Assembly: GCA_021819045.1 (NCBI GenBank)
Contig: JAKASM010000041.1
Coordinates: forward strand, 1-5,062
Length of the DNA stretch: 5,062 nucleotides
Direction of reading: 5' to 3'
Source of the DNA: Microcaldota archaeon
GTDB taxonomy: Archaea > Micrarchaeota > Micrarchaeia > Micrarchaeales > Micrarchaeaceae
Shown: piece after piece, positions 1 to 5,062 of the stretch
How positions within the stretch are numbered: position 1 is the first letter of the stretch
Layout: each line of letters opens with the position of its first letter
Translations under genes and position numbers: made by a program
Notes under the pieces: model-generated
Databases searched by the model: none
What the model was told of the DNA's origin: nothing
Seen by the model: only the letters and a program-made list of their open reading frames with translations

Positions 1-68
1 ACCCTTTAATTGTAACCTTATGATAAAAATCAGTATAAATGCATACGCAAAGCTTATTTGAAGTAAAG

Positions 69-171
69 TGGACTCTGCGGGAATCGAACCCGCAACCTTC
101 CGCTGTTTTGATGAAACTTTTTCTAAAAGTTTCCTTGCAAAGCGGACGCTCTACCATTGAGCCAAGAGCCC
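69..171 (-). tRNA. tRNA-Ala(UGC) with a 31-nt intron
   Basis: Delivers alanine to GCN codons. After removal of the intron it folds into a 72-nt cloverleaf. The acceptor stem is GGGCTCT/AGAGTCC, the D stem GCTC/GAGC, the anticodon stem TCCGC/GCGGA, and the T arm GCGGG-TTCGATT-CCCGC, with discriminator A73. The anticodon loop TTTGCAA gives anticodon UGC (plus-strand 137-139). The third acceptor pair is G3-U70, the established identity determinant for alanyl-tRNA synthetase, which independently supports Ala. CCA is not encoded (the bases after A73 are CTTT), so it must be added by CCA-adding enzyme. The gene starts 19 bases after the stop codon of the basic protein gene. It may be cotranscribed with that gene or use its own TATA-like element. 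Confidence 0.96.
105..135 (-). other. tRNA intron with canonical bulge-helix-bulge motif
   Basis: The intron sits between positions 37 and 38, the commonest archaeal site. The pre-tRNA forms the full motif expected by the archaeal splicing endonuclease. Outer helix: the anticodon stem TCCGC/GCGGA. Next, a 3-nt bulge ACA on the 3' side and a 4-bp central helix TTTG/CAAA. Then a 3-nt bulge CAA on the 5' side, and an inner 8-bp helix GAAACTTT/AAAGTTTC closed by loop TAGAA. Cutting after the second base of each bulge releases exactly 31 nt and leaves a normal 7-nt anticodon loop. No open reading frame or other cargo fits in it. Confidence 0.93.
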
Positions 172-190
172 ATTCATATAAGTATTAAAA

Positions 191-568
191 TTAGTGGTTT
201 TTATGCTTTCTTGTTTTCTTCCTGATTGCCTTCTTTGCTTTCTGGGGTTTTCCTCTATTTGAATTCCCCGCTCTGCTTTTTACCGCACGCTCCGCTCTTT
301 TCTTTGAGCTAGTACTTCTTGGCTGTTTATAAGTGCCTATTTGCATTGATTCCTTCTCGAAAGTGCTTATGTCATTGTATGTATTCCTGTTAGATGTCGC
401 CTTGCTCAAGAGGTTATCTATGGTGCTCTCACTGACTATTTCGGAATCTTTTGAGGAATTAGAGAGTAGAACATTTTCTATGTCGCTTGTTTTTAGCATC
501 GAGTTTATCGATTTCAAAAGCTTTATCTTCTCCAGTTCGCTTGAGTATTTTTGATTTCTCTTTGCCAT
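191..568 (-). CDS. small protein of unknown function with a highly basic C-terminal tail
   Basis: I do not recognise a family. Taken from the ATG at 568 the product is 125 residues. Residues 1-75 are mixed polar, with a short possible amphipathic helix near 10-26 and a Ser/Asn-rich middle. Residues 81-125 contain 19 Lys/Arg but a single Glu, and end in KKTRKHKNH, like a nucleic-acid-binding tail of a histone-H1 or ribosome-associated type. There is no signal peptide, membrane segment or cysteine motif. The frame stays open to a TTG at 607 (13 more residues). I prefer the ATG because a TATA-like AATAAATA at 611-618 would place the transcript start near 590, after that TTG. A GGTAG just before the ATG is a modest ribosome-binding signal. 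The gene is followed after 19 bases by tRNA-Ala. A role in binding RNA or DNA is inference from charge alone. Confidence 0.6.
   Translation of the reverse strand: MAKRNQKYSSELEKIKLLKSINSMLKTSDIENVLLSNSSKDSEIVSESTIDNLLSKATSNRNTYNDISTFEKESMQIGTYKQPRSTSSKKRAERAVKSRAGNSNRGKPQKAKKAIRKKTRKHKNH
197..206 (-). promoter_or_regulatory. possible TATA box for the tRNA
   Basis: The minus strand reads GCATAAAAAC here, centred about 30 bases upstream of the tRNA 5' end, a workable distance for a start a few bases before the mature tRNA. It lies inside the last codons of the basic protein gene, so its composition is partly set by lysine codons. A second AT-rich stretch (TTTAATA, near 185-191) is closer than usual. 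Weak, distance-based evidence only. Confidence 0.3.
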
Positions 569-610
569 TCTACCATTCCGTAATATAGGGAGTTGTCTTA
601 TCTGCAAAGC

Positions 611-618
611 TATTTATT
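611..618 (-). promoter_or_regulatory. TATA-like element for the basic protein gene and possibly tRNA-Ala
   Basis: The minus strand reads AATAAATA in the 81-base gap after the aCPSF2-like gene. The archaeal spacing of about 26 bases from TATA centre to start would put the transcript start near 590, giving a leader of about 20 bases before the ATG at 568. No clear purine-rich BRE is visible. This suggests that the basic gene, and perhaps the tRNA, form a unit separate from the ribosomal operon. Confidence 0.4.
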
Positions 619-649
619 ACTTCTGCACAGATTGGTAGCTGTCTAAATG

Positions 650-1975
650 CTATATGGAGTGCTCCTCCTTAAGCTCGGGAACCTTTGCATTGTACCTTTT
701 TTCTGCGTATTCCTTGAAATCTTTTGATTTTGTTATTTCGCCGTGAACTATGAATATATTTTCAAGTCCCTTTACCTTGCTTACGAGGTTCTCAAGCTGC
801 GGCCTATCTGCATGTGCTGATAGGTGGTGGGTTTCTACATGCATCTCAACTTTTATGTCTGACCCATTCAAATTTATGTGTTTGGTGCCTTCCTGCAGCA
901 TCCTCCCTAGCGTGCCTATGGCCTGGTAGCCTACCATAAGCATCTTGTTGGCAGGGTTGGAGGCGAGCTTGGAGAGATAAAACATTACAGGGCCACCTGA
1001 AAGCATCCCGCTGGTTGTTACTATTATGCTGCTATCTGTGTCATTTACTATCCTGTTCCGCATTGACTTAGTCTCTACCATTATGAAGTTCTTGCTTTTG
1101 AATGGATCATAATCGCTCATTAATATCTTGCTCTGCAGTTCTTTCCTACAGTATATTACATTATGCCTGTATATTCTCAGGGCTTTGCTTATCATCCCGT
1201 CAACATATATGGGCACCTTCGGAAGAACTCCGGAATTCATGTAGTCATCGAGCAGAAATAGAACTTCCTGCGCCCTGCCTACAGCGAAGCTTGGCACAAT
1301 CACCTTACCTCCGGTTGTTATTGTATTTTTTATGCTCTTCATCATCTCAGGGCTCACTCTCTTCTCTCCTGGAAAAACATCAGTAGTTGCAGCGTATGTG
1401 CTCTCTGTTATCAGAGTGTCGCCCTTTAAGTTCCTTATTTCTGCGCCTTCGAGCAGCCTTGTTCTTGACAGGTTTATGTCACCTGTGTAGATTATACTAT
1501 TTTTCTGATCCCTTATCTCTATAAGTGCACTGCCGAGTATGTGACCAGCAGGTATAAATCTTACCGATAAGTCCCTAAATCTGAATTCCTTTCCATAGTC
1601 AACCATCTTAGCGTGCTTTACCATCTCTTGCATTCCCTTCTTGCTTACCCCGACAGGGTTTGATATCCTGAGATAGTCGCTTATCAGCACATTGCCTAAC
1701 TCTACAGTAGGCTTTATCGCGAAATAATTGCCTTTATATCCAGAAGAATATATGTGGGGTAGGAAACCTATATGGTCGAGATGGGCATGGCTTATGAATA
1801 TGCCATCTATAGATTCAAGCTGGCTGTGGCTTATCTGCGGGTACTCTATCTGCGAGCCGAGCTTTATGCCGGCATCGAGAAGTATATTTGTATCTTTTGT
1901 GCTCAGCATTATGCAGCTTCGACCTACCTCTCCTGCTGCACCAAAAAAAGAAATTTTCATATTAACACTTTTCAT
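650..1975 (-). CDS. beta-CASP metallo-beta-lactamase ribonuclease, aCPSF2-like
   Basis: An archaeal homologue of the CPSF73 nuclease, expected to cut or trim RNA in the cytoplasm (3'-end maturation or turnover) with two zinc ions. Numbered from the ATG at 1975 (441 residues), all catalytic motifs are present. They are SHAHLDH at 62-68 (H63, H65, D67, H68), PAGH ending at H145, YTGD ending at D166, beta-CASP motif A E191 (TEST), motif B H388 (SAHAD) and motif C H411 (VHGE). It lacks the two N-terminal KH domains of the roughly 630-residue aCPSF1. SHAHLDHIG is CPSF-like, unlike the usual RNase J sequence, so aCPSF2 is the best call. The ATG overlaps the upstream stop as TGATG, implying translational coupling. 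A TTG one codon earlier and an ATG at 1960, just before the conserved MKISFFGAAGEVGRS, are alternative starts. It is the last gene of the operon. Confidence 0.9.
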   Translation of the reverse strand: MKSVNMKISFFGAAGEVGRSCIMLSTKDTNILLDAGIKLGSQIEYPQISHSQLESIDGIFISHAHLDHIGFLPHIYSSGYKGNYFAIKPTVELGNVLISDYLRISNPVGVSKKGMQEMVKHAKMVDYGKEFRFRDLSVRFIPAGHILGSALIEIRDQKNSIIYTGDINLSRTRLLEGAEIRNLKGDTLITESTYAATTDVFPGEKRVSPEMMKSIKNTITTGGKVIVPSFAVGRAQEVLFLLDDYMNSGVLPKVPIYVDGMISKALRIYRHNVIYCRKELQSKILMSDYDPFKSKNFIMVETKSMRNRIVNDTDSSIIVTTSGMLSGGPVMFYLSKLASNPANKMLMVGYQAIGTLGRMLQEGTKHINLNGSDIKVEMHVETHHLSAHADRPQLENLVSKVKGLENIFIVHGEITKSKDFKEYAEKRYNAKVPELKEEHSI

Positions 1976-2730
1976 CAATTTGATTGCCCAGTATTCTCGT
2001 TGGAAGTAGGAGCTGCTTGCGCTTTCTTGCTGTCTTTTTTCTTTATTACTACTATGTCTTCTAGGTTTATCTCCTGCTGCTTCTGCTGGGTTTTTTGCTT
2101 TTGCTGTTGCTGAATCTTCGGCCTCTTTTTCTCTACACCCAGTATTTTCCTTATTGAATAATATAATTCATCTAGGTTCTTGTCTAATCCATTAATCTCC
2201 GTTATAATTGAATTAAGTAGAGCCTGAATGTCTACGATATCCTTTTTAACTAGCGCAATTTTTCTCTCTTTTCTTATATATTTTAGCTCTTCTTCTATTT
2301 GGGAATTTATTTCATTGATTTTTCTTATTAGGAGCTTCTCCTGCGGAAGCGAATGCGCCTCTGTAGATACCTTGAATTCAAGCATGTGCCTTTGCCTTTT
2401 AAGTTTTGCTATGTCTGGCATTCTGCCTGCTGTCTTTTTTTCCATTTCTGCAAGCTTGGATAGCGCATCCAGCTCTGATGTCTTATAATTAAGCCTTCTC
2501 TGGGCGTCTTTCATCTTACCGAACATTTCCCTTCTTTTTTTACTGAGCGCGTCTATCTGCACTCTTAACTCTTGGACCTTAGGGTCAGTTGAATTTTTTA
2601 TCATGCTGCCAAGAGTGTTTGCAGTTTGCACTTTATCCTTGGCTTCGCCACCAATGCTCCCTGCAGTTTGAGTTATTTCTGAACTTTGCTTCTCATCCTT
2701 TTCTTCTGGCAGTAAATCGCCTTTGTACAA
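1975..2730 (-). CDS. coiled-coil protein, COG1340-like
   Basis: A 251-residue cytoplasmic protein dominated by charged heptad-like helices from about residue 50 to 200. Residues 1-48 look disordered. The segment LEFKVSTEAHSLPQEKLL (117-134) closely resembles the central signature of the archaeal coiled-coil family COG1340 (L-E-x-K/R-x-x-T-E...L...E-K-x-L). The tail has a glutamine-rich stretch (9 Q in residues 207-219), then a short hydrophobic patch NLEDIVVIKKK at 222-232 and a disordered end. No enzyme motif, signal peptide or membrane helix is visible. The start is TTG: an in-frame TAA sits directly before it and the next in-frame ATG is codon 43. A GTG at codon 34 is an alternative. The gene begins 25 bases after the glycosyltransferase stop and its own stop overlaps the RNase start. 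The family's molecular role is not established. A partnership with the RNase is inferred from coupling only. Confidence 0.75.
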   Translation of the reverse strand: MYKGDLLPEEKDEKQSSEITQTAGSIGGEAKDKVQTANTLGSMIKNSTDPKVQELRVQIDALSKKRREMFGKMKDAQRRLNYKTSELDALSKLAEMEKKTAGRMPDIAKLKRQRHMLEFKVSTEAHSLPQEKLLIRKINEINSQIEEELKYIRKERKIALVKKDIVDIQALLNSIITEINGLDKNLDELYYSIRKILGVEKKRPKIQQQQKQKTQQKQQEINLEDIVVIKKKDSKKAQAAPTSNENTGQSN

Positions 2731-2755
2731 TTAGCTCATTTATGATTGGCTTGAA

Positions 2756-3919
2756 TTAGCTTTTATTTGCAATAACCTCTCCGTATACATTTAATAACAT
2801 ATCTGTAGTCTCCTTTACAGAGTAGCGTTGTATGCTTTCCACTGCATACCTGTAAGACTTCAGATTATTTATAACCTTCTCTATTTTGCGCGCACATGAA
2901 ATCGGATTATTTGGGTTGAACATCTCTCCATTTTTGCCAGGTTTTATAATCTCTGCCATTGTAGGATAATTCGCCACGACTACCGGTTTTCCTGATGCTA
3001 GCGCCTCAAGGACAGTTATTCCTTGGGTTTCAAATGTAGAAGGCGTGCAGAATACATCACAGGCAGAATAATATCCTGGAAGGCTTTCTTCCTCTATGAA
3101 CCCTACAAAATTGATGTTGCGGAGTTTTTTTGAATAGACCATTTTTCTGAGATCGTGGAGGCCTGGACCGGTTCCTCCTATCACAAACGTAATGTTGCTT
3201 CTTCTTAATATCTCTGCCGCCTTTACCAGCACATCCAACCGCTTCTCCTTGCTTATACGCCCGACATAAAGGACGATCTTGTCTGTTTTGCTCTGCTGAA
3301 GCGACTTCCTGAGTCTTGCTGGAGGTTTCCTGGGCTTGAATTTTTTTGTATCTACGCTATTTGGCACAACAACAAGGTTGTTTATGCCGTTCCTCCTTAG
3401 CACCGCCTCAGCGGAGTATGTTGGTGCTATTACCGCATCGGATTTGTTGAAAAAGAACCTTGCATATGGCCACGAGTATTTTACCATGAGACGCTGCCCT
3501 ATTTTATTAGACATGCCATACTCTTTCAGAACTTTCCTACTTGTAAAGAATGTGTGAAAAGTGGCCACAACTGGCAGCTTATTCATTTTGGCTATAGCAA
3601 GACCTGACAATCCCATTGTGAAAGGGGTATGAAGGTGTACTATGTCCGGTTTTATGGAGTTAAATTTTGCAGATAGAGGAAGTGTGAATAGTGCCACTCT
3701 GTATTGCGGGTACTTTGGGAATTTTATCCCAGGTATCGCAAACACGTTCTTTGATACTTCTGCTATCGGCTTTGCACCTATGTTGCCGCTCGTAAATATG
3801 TATACTTTGTGGCCCCTTCGTTCGAGTTCATTTTTTGTATTGAATATTGATGTTGCTACACCGTCTACACTTGGCCTGTATGTATCAGTAAAGAATGCGA
3901 TTTTGAGAGATTTCCTCAT
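2756..3919 (-). CDS. GT4-family glycosyltransferase (GT-B fold)
   Basis: Predicted retaining glycosyltransferase that moves a sugar from a nucleotide-sugar donor to a lipid or other acceptor at the inner face of the membrane. The 387-residue length is normal. The N-terminal acceptor domain opens with FFTDTYRPSVDGVATSI (9-25), typical of the diacylglycerol glucosyltransferase/mannosyltransferase branch. It also contains HLHTPF (95-100) and ATFHTFF with H122. The C-terminal donor domain has YVGRISKEKR (218-227, with R221 and K226 the expected phosphate-binding residues), GGTGPG (248-253) and the E-x7-E motif E297-E305 in FETQGITVLEALASGKP. There are no transmembrane helices, and basic patches could hold it at the membrane. 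The ATG at 3919 follows the uL15 stop by 16 bases, with AGG about 10 bases upstream as a weak Shine-Dalgarno. The exact sugar and acceptor cannot be read from the sequence. It occupies the place where secY normally follows uL15. Confidence 0.88.
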   Translation of the reverse strand: MRKSLKIAFFTDTYRPSVDGVATSIFNTKNELERRGHKVYIFTSGNIGAKPIAEVSKNVFAIPGIKFPKYPQYRVALFTLPLSAKFNSIKPDIVHLHTPFTMGLSGLAIAKMNKLPVVATFHTFFTSRKVLKEYGMSNKIGQRLMVKYSWPYARFFFNKSDAVIAPTYSAEAVLRRNGINNLVVVPNSVDTKKFKPRKPPARLRKSLQQSKTDKIVLYVGRISKEKRLDVLVKAAEILRRSNITFVIGGTGPGLHDLRKMVYSKKLRNINFVGFIEEESLPGYYSACDVFCTPSTFETQGITVLEALASGKPVVVANYPTMAEIIKPGKNGEMFNPNNPISCARKIEKVINNLKSYRYAVESIQRYSVKETTDMLLNVYGEVIANKS

Positions 3920-3935
3920 GTTTAAGCCTAGTTTA

Positions 3936-4340
3936 TCACTTAAGTTCTATTGCTTCCCCGCCAGCGTTTTTTATCTTTTCCAATGCAGCTTTAGAGAAAC
4001 TGCTGGCTTTTATCTTTAGGGGTTTGTCTAGAGTTCCGTTGCTTAGAACCTTAAAATTCCGTAATTCTATCCCATCCTCGGGCTTTTCCAAAGATTCCAC
4101 AATAGAGCTTATTCTGCTTAAGGTAATCTCATCCAACTTTTTCCTATTCCAAGGGGTAAATCCTTTCCTGTGCATCTCCTCCCTGGCTTTGGCTGTCATG
4201 TATGTGAAATTATGCTTCCTGACTCCAGCCCTGCCTACACCACCTCTGTCTCCGGCGCCTCTGGCATTCTTTATATTGCCAACTCCCCACCTCCTTGTGC
4301 CGAGGTACTTCCTTGCCTTTTTCTGCCTCCTAACAACCAT
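3936..4340 (-). CDS. rpl15: 50S ribosomal protein uL15 (L15, eukaryotic L27a/L28 homologue)
   Basis: Large-subunit protein that contacts 23S rRNA through its extended basic N-terminus. The 134-residue product has the archaeal-type arginine/glycine-rich N-terminus: KYLGTRRWGVGN (11-22), then GAGDRGGVGRAGVRKHNF (28-45). Its globular C-terminal domain ends in the diagnostic LDKPLKIKASSFSKAALEKI (104-123) followed by NAGGEAIEL. It is slightly shorter than many archaeal L15 proteins (about 140-150) but complete at both ends. Its ATG shares a base with the uL30 stop codon (TAATG), so it should be translated by ribosomes finishing uL30. uL30-uL15 is the standard order at the end of the archaeal spc operon. 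The next gene is a glycosyltransferase, not secY. Confidence 0.96.
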   Translation of the reverse strand: MVVRRQKKARKYLGTRRWGVGNIKNARGAGDRGGVGRAGVRKHNFTYMTAKAREEMHRKGFTPWNRKKLDEITLSRISSIVESLEKPEDGIELRNFKVLSNGTLDKPLKIKASSFSKAALEKIKNAGGEAIELK

Positions 4341-4759
4341 TATTTCACCATTCTCTGTATGAGGTTATTGATTCCTTCGCCCATGTATCCAAGGCTTCCT
4401 CCTCTCTTCACGCTAAGCTTTGTGCTCTTGTATCCATGCCTAGGGGGGTGGAGCCTTATAGGTAGATGCGGTTTGAGAACCTTCGGGTCGTATTTGCCTT
4501 GCAGTATGTCAGAAGGGCTTATGTTTAACCCTGCTCTTTTTATAAGCCTCTTCAAGGTCTCCTCATTCGGTTCGCCATATGCTATGTAATCATTGCACAT
4601 TTTTATCATTCCTGAATAAGAATCGCTCATTTTTATTATTACACAGTTGTTTACCCTTTTCAACCTAAGTCTGTCAAGAGTTTCATTTATGTCGGATCTA
4701 ACATTAACATGACCGCGGACTCTAACTGCAGCTATTATTTTATTTTCAGTGCCTTCCAT
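4340..4759 (-). CDS. rpl30: 50S ribosomal protein uL30 (L30, eukaryotic L7 homologue)
   Basis: Large-subunit protein of the archaeal/eukaryotic long type. The core uL30 fold is residues 7-75: IIAAVRVRGHVNVRSDIN, TLDRLRLKRVNNCVII, and SYSGMIKMCNDYIAYGEPNEETLKRLI. The archaeal C-terminal extension is intact, with IRLHPPRHGYKSTK (101-114) and GGSLGYMGEGINNLIQRM (120-137). At 139 residues it is shorter than the usual 150 or so because the linker between core and extension (about 77-97) is compact. The ATG at 4759 has no Shine-Dalgarno sequence in the bases before it. A TATA-like ATATAA at 4794-4799 predicts a start near 4770, so a short-leader or near-leaderless mRNA is likely. uS5, the usual upstream neighbour, is not directly upstream in this window. 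Confidence 0.95.
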   Translation of the reverse strand: MEGTENKIIAAVRVRGHVNVRSDINETLDRLRLKRVNNCVIIKMSDSYSGMIKMCNDYIAYGEPNEETLKRLIKRAGLNISPSDILQGKYDPKVLKPHLPIRLHPPRHGYKSTKLSVKRGGSLGYMGEGINNLIQRMVK

Positions 4760-4791
4760 AAGGATGCGCCTTCGCTCGATTGCTTTTCTTC

Positions 4792-4820
4792 TCTTATATT
4801 AGCTGAATAAGCATTTTAAA
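4792..4820 (-). promoter_or_regulatory. TATA-like elements upstream of the uL30 operon
   Basis: Two AT boxes precede uL30 on the minus strand. ATATAA (about 4794-4799) is centred 37 bases before the ATG and would start transcription near 4770, giving a leader of about 10 bases. TTTAAAA (4814-4820), preceded by ATACC, would start near 4791, giving a leader of about 30 bases. I cannot say which is used. A promoter here fits the absence of a gene close upstream and would drive the five-gene run down to 650. Confidence 0.45.
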
Positions 4821-4857
4821 GGTATTGCATATGGATTTAATTAGGAGTGTAGGCTTC

Positions 4858-4873
4858 CCCTGTAATTGCAGGG
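4858..4873 (+). repeat. small GC-rich hairpin
   Basis: CCCTGT and GCAGGG flank a 4-base AATT loop, giving six pairs as plus-strand RNA (the last a U-G wobble) but only five as minus-strand RNA, where the corresponding pair is C-A. There is no following T-run on the plus strand, so it is not a convincing terminator. It may be part of a rightward or leftward noncoding transcript, or chance. Confidence 0.35.
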
Positions 4874-4920
4874 CATGTTCTCAGTTCCTTGACATTGCTT
4901 CGAATACCTCCCTTACAGCC

Positions 4921-4946
4921 TTAGTTAATTCAGTTTACTTAACTAA
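4921..4946. repeat. perfect 8-bp inverted repeat TTAGTTAA/TTAACTAA
   Basis: The arms are 4921-4928 and 4939-4946, with a 10-base spacer. The arm centres are 18 bases apart, which is less than two helical turns. The repeat abuts the TTATATAA box at 4951-4958. That layout fits a dimeric regulator site overlapping a promoter, or a hairpin at the end of a gene entering from the right. No T-run follows the minus-strand copy, which argues against a terminator. Confidence 0.45.
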
Positions 4947-4950
4947 CATA

Positions 4951-4958
4951 TTATATAA
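4951..4958. promoter_or_regulatory. palindromic TATA-like box TTATATAA
   Basis: A strong-looking archaeal TATA core in an AT-rich stretch. Because it is its own reverse complement, direction cannot be read from it. Rightward, the start would fall near 4980 and drive something beyond 5062. Leftward, it would fall near 4928, inside the inverted repeat, and give uL30 a leader of about 170 bases. No clear BRE settles this. Confidence 0.35.
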
Positions 4959-5062
4959 TTTATGTGTTTCGCTTTTATCCAGCCATAAAAGATGTGGGGT
5001 TTCTCGCTATGCACAGTTAAAGTTGAGCCTGGCCGAAACTTCCGGTAGTTGCTTGCTGGTGA

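Larger units (their letters stand above)
4821..5062. other. intergenic region, no supported gene
   Basis: Plus-strand frames are short. One from ATG 4992 stops after 18 codons. On the minus strand one frame is open from the window edge down to a TAG at 4943-4945 (39 codons), but it has no recognisable family and uses CGG for both arginines, whereas the ribosomal genes nearby favour AGG. The region holds a GC-rich hairpin, an 8-base inverted repeat and a palindromic TATA element, listed separately. I see no 5S, SRP, RNase P or complete tRNA fold. Confidence 0.5.

Noticed and set aside
20..31. ATGATAAAAATC and the T-run it gives on the minus strand as a terminator after tRNA-Ala.
   Set aside because: A run of only five T, about 40 bases past the tRNA, with a 4-bp imperfect palindrome, is too weak to call.
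207..330. Basic C-terminal tail as a ribosomal protein of known family.
   Set aside because: The Lys/Arg-rich composition alone is not diagnostic and no ribosomal signature is recognisable in the remainder of the protein.
569..607. TTG start at 607 for the basic protein gene.
   Set aside because: It lies only a few bases after the TATA-like element and so before the predicted transcript start. The ATG at 568 has a better leader.
1102..1386. Plus-strand open frames across the window, such as this one.
   Set aside because: They are antisense to well-supported genes, show no family features and are rich in Ser/Leu/Cys as expected of reverse-complement reading.
650..1975. Calling the RNase an aRNase J or aCPSF1.
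   Set aside because: aCPSF1 would have N-terminal KH domains and be about 630 residues long. The SHAHLDHIG motif and VHGE context are CPSF-like, unlike RNase J.
5011..5062. Partial class II tRNA (Ser/Leu-like D arm).
   Set aside because: The D-arm-like hairpin is the only match. U8/A9 and the G10 pair cannot be placed together, and no 5-bp anticodon stem with a 7-base loop follows.
4840..5062. SRP RNA on the plus strand, prompted by CCCCTGTAATTG resembling the Alu-domain CCUGUAAUC.
   Set aside because: The flanking Alu helices do not form and no helix 8 signature (GGAAG...AGCAGC) is present where it should be.

Overview
The window is archaeal, and most like a small-genome DPANN-type lineage (Micrarchaeota/ARMAN-like is my guess, not shown by the sequence). 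The evidence is: a tRNA interrupted by a short intron with a textbook bulge-helix-bulge splice motif; no encoded CCA; archaeal-type uL30 and uL15; a CPSF-like beta-CASP ribonuclease; a COG1340-like coiled-coil protein; and TATA-box-like elements instead of bacterial -35/-10 boxes.

Every supported gene lies on the minus strand, so transcription runs from right to left. A tightly packed run of five genes extends from about 4759 down to 650. In order: uL30 (rpl30), uL15 (rpl15), a GT4-family glycosyltransferase, a coiled-coil protein and an aCPSF2-like RNase. uL30 and uL15 overlap by one base (TAATG). The coiled-coil gene and the RNase also overlap by one base (TGATG). The other gaps are 16 and 25 bases. 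This looks like one operon with translational coupling at two joints. It begins as the end of the archaeal spc ribosomal operon, but where secY usually follows uL15 a glycosyltransferase appears instead, and uS5 is not directly upstream of uL30.

Left of the operon is a separate short unit: a TATA-like element near 611-618, a 125-residue protein of unknown function with a very basic C-terminal tail, and 19 bases later the intron-containing tRNA-Ala(UGC). The first 68 bases hold no gene.

The right end, 4760-5062, is about 300 bases without a gene I can support. It holds TATA-like elements for the uL30 operon, a small GC-rich hairpin, a perfect 8-base inverted repeat, and a palindromic TATA element that could fire in either direction. 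What lies beyond 5062 cannot be judged.

Taken together the operon mixes translation (two 50S proteins), RNA turnover or 3'-end processing (beta-CASP RNase), a coiled-coil protein distantly reminiscent of polysome-associated Bfr1, and glycosylation of a lipid or other acceptor. I see no clearly new system. The most notable points are the rearranged spc-operon tail, the coiled-coil/RNase coupling, the odd TTG start preceded by an ATG-AGC-TAA, and the structured right-hand intergenic region.
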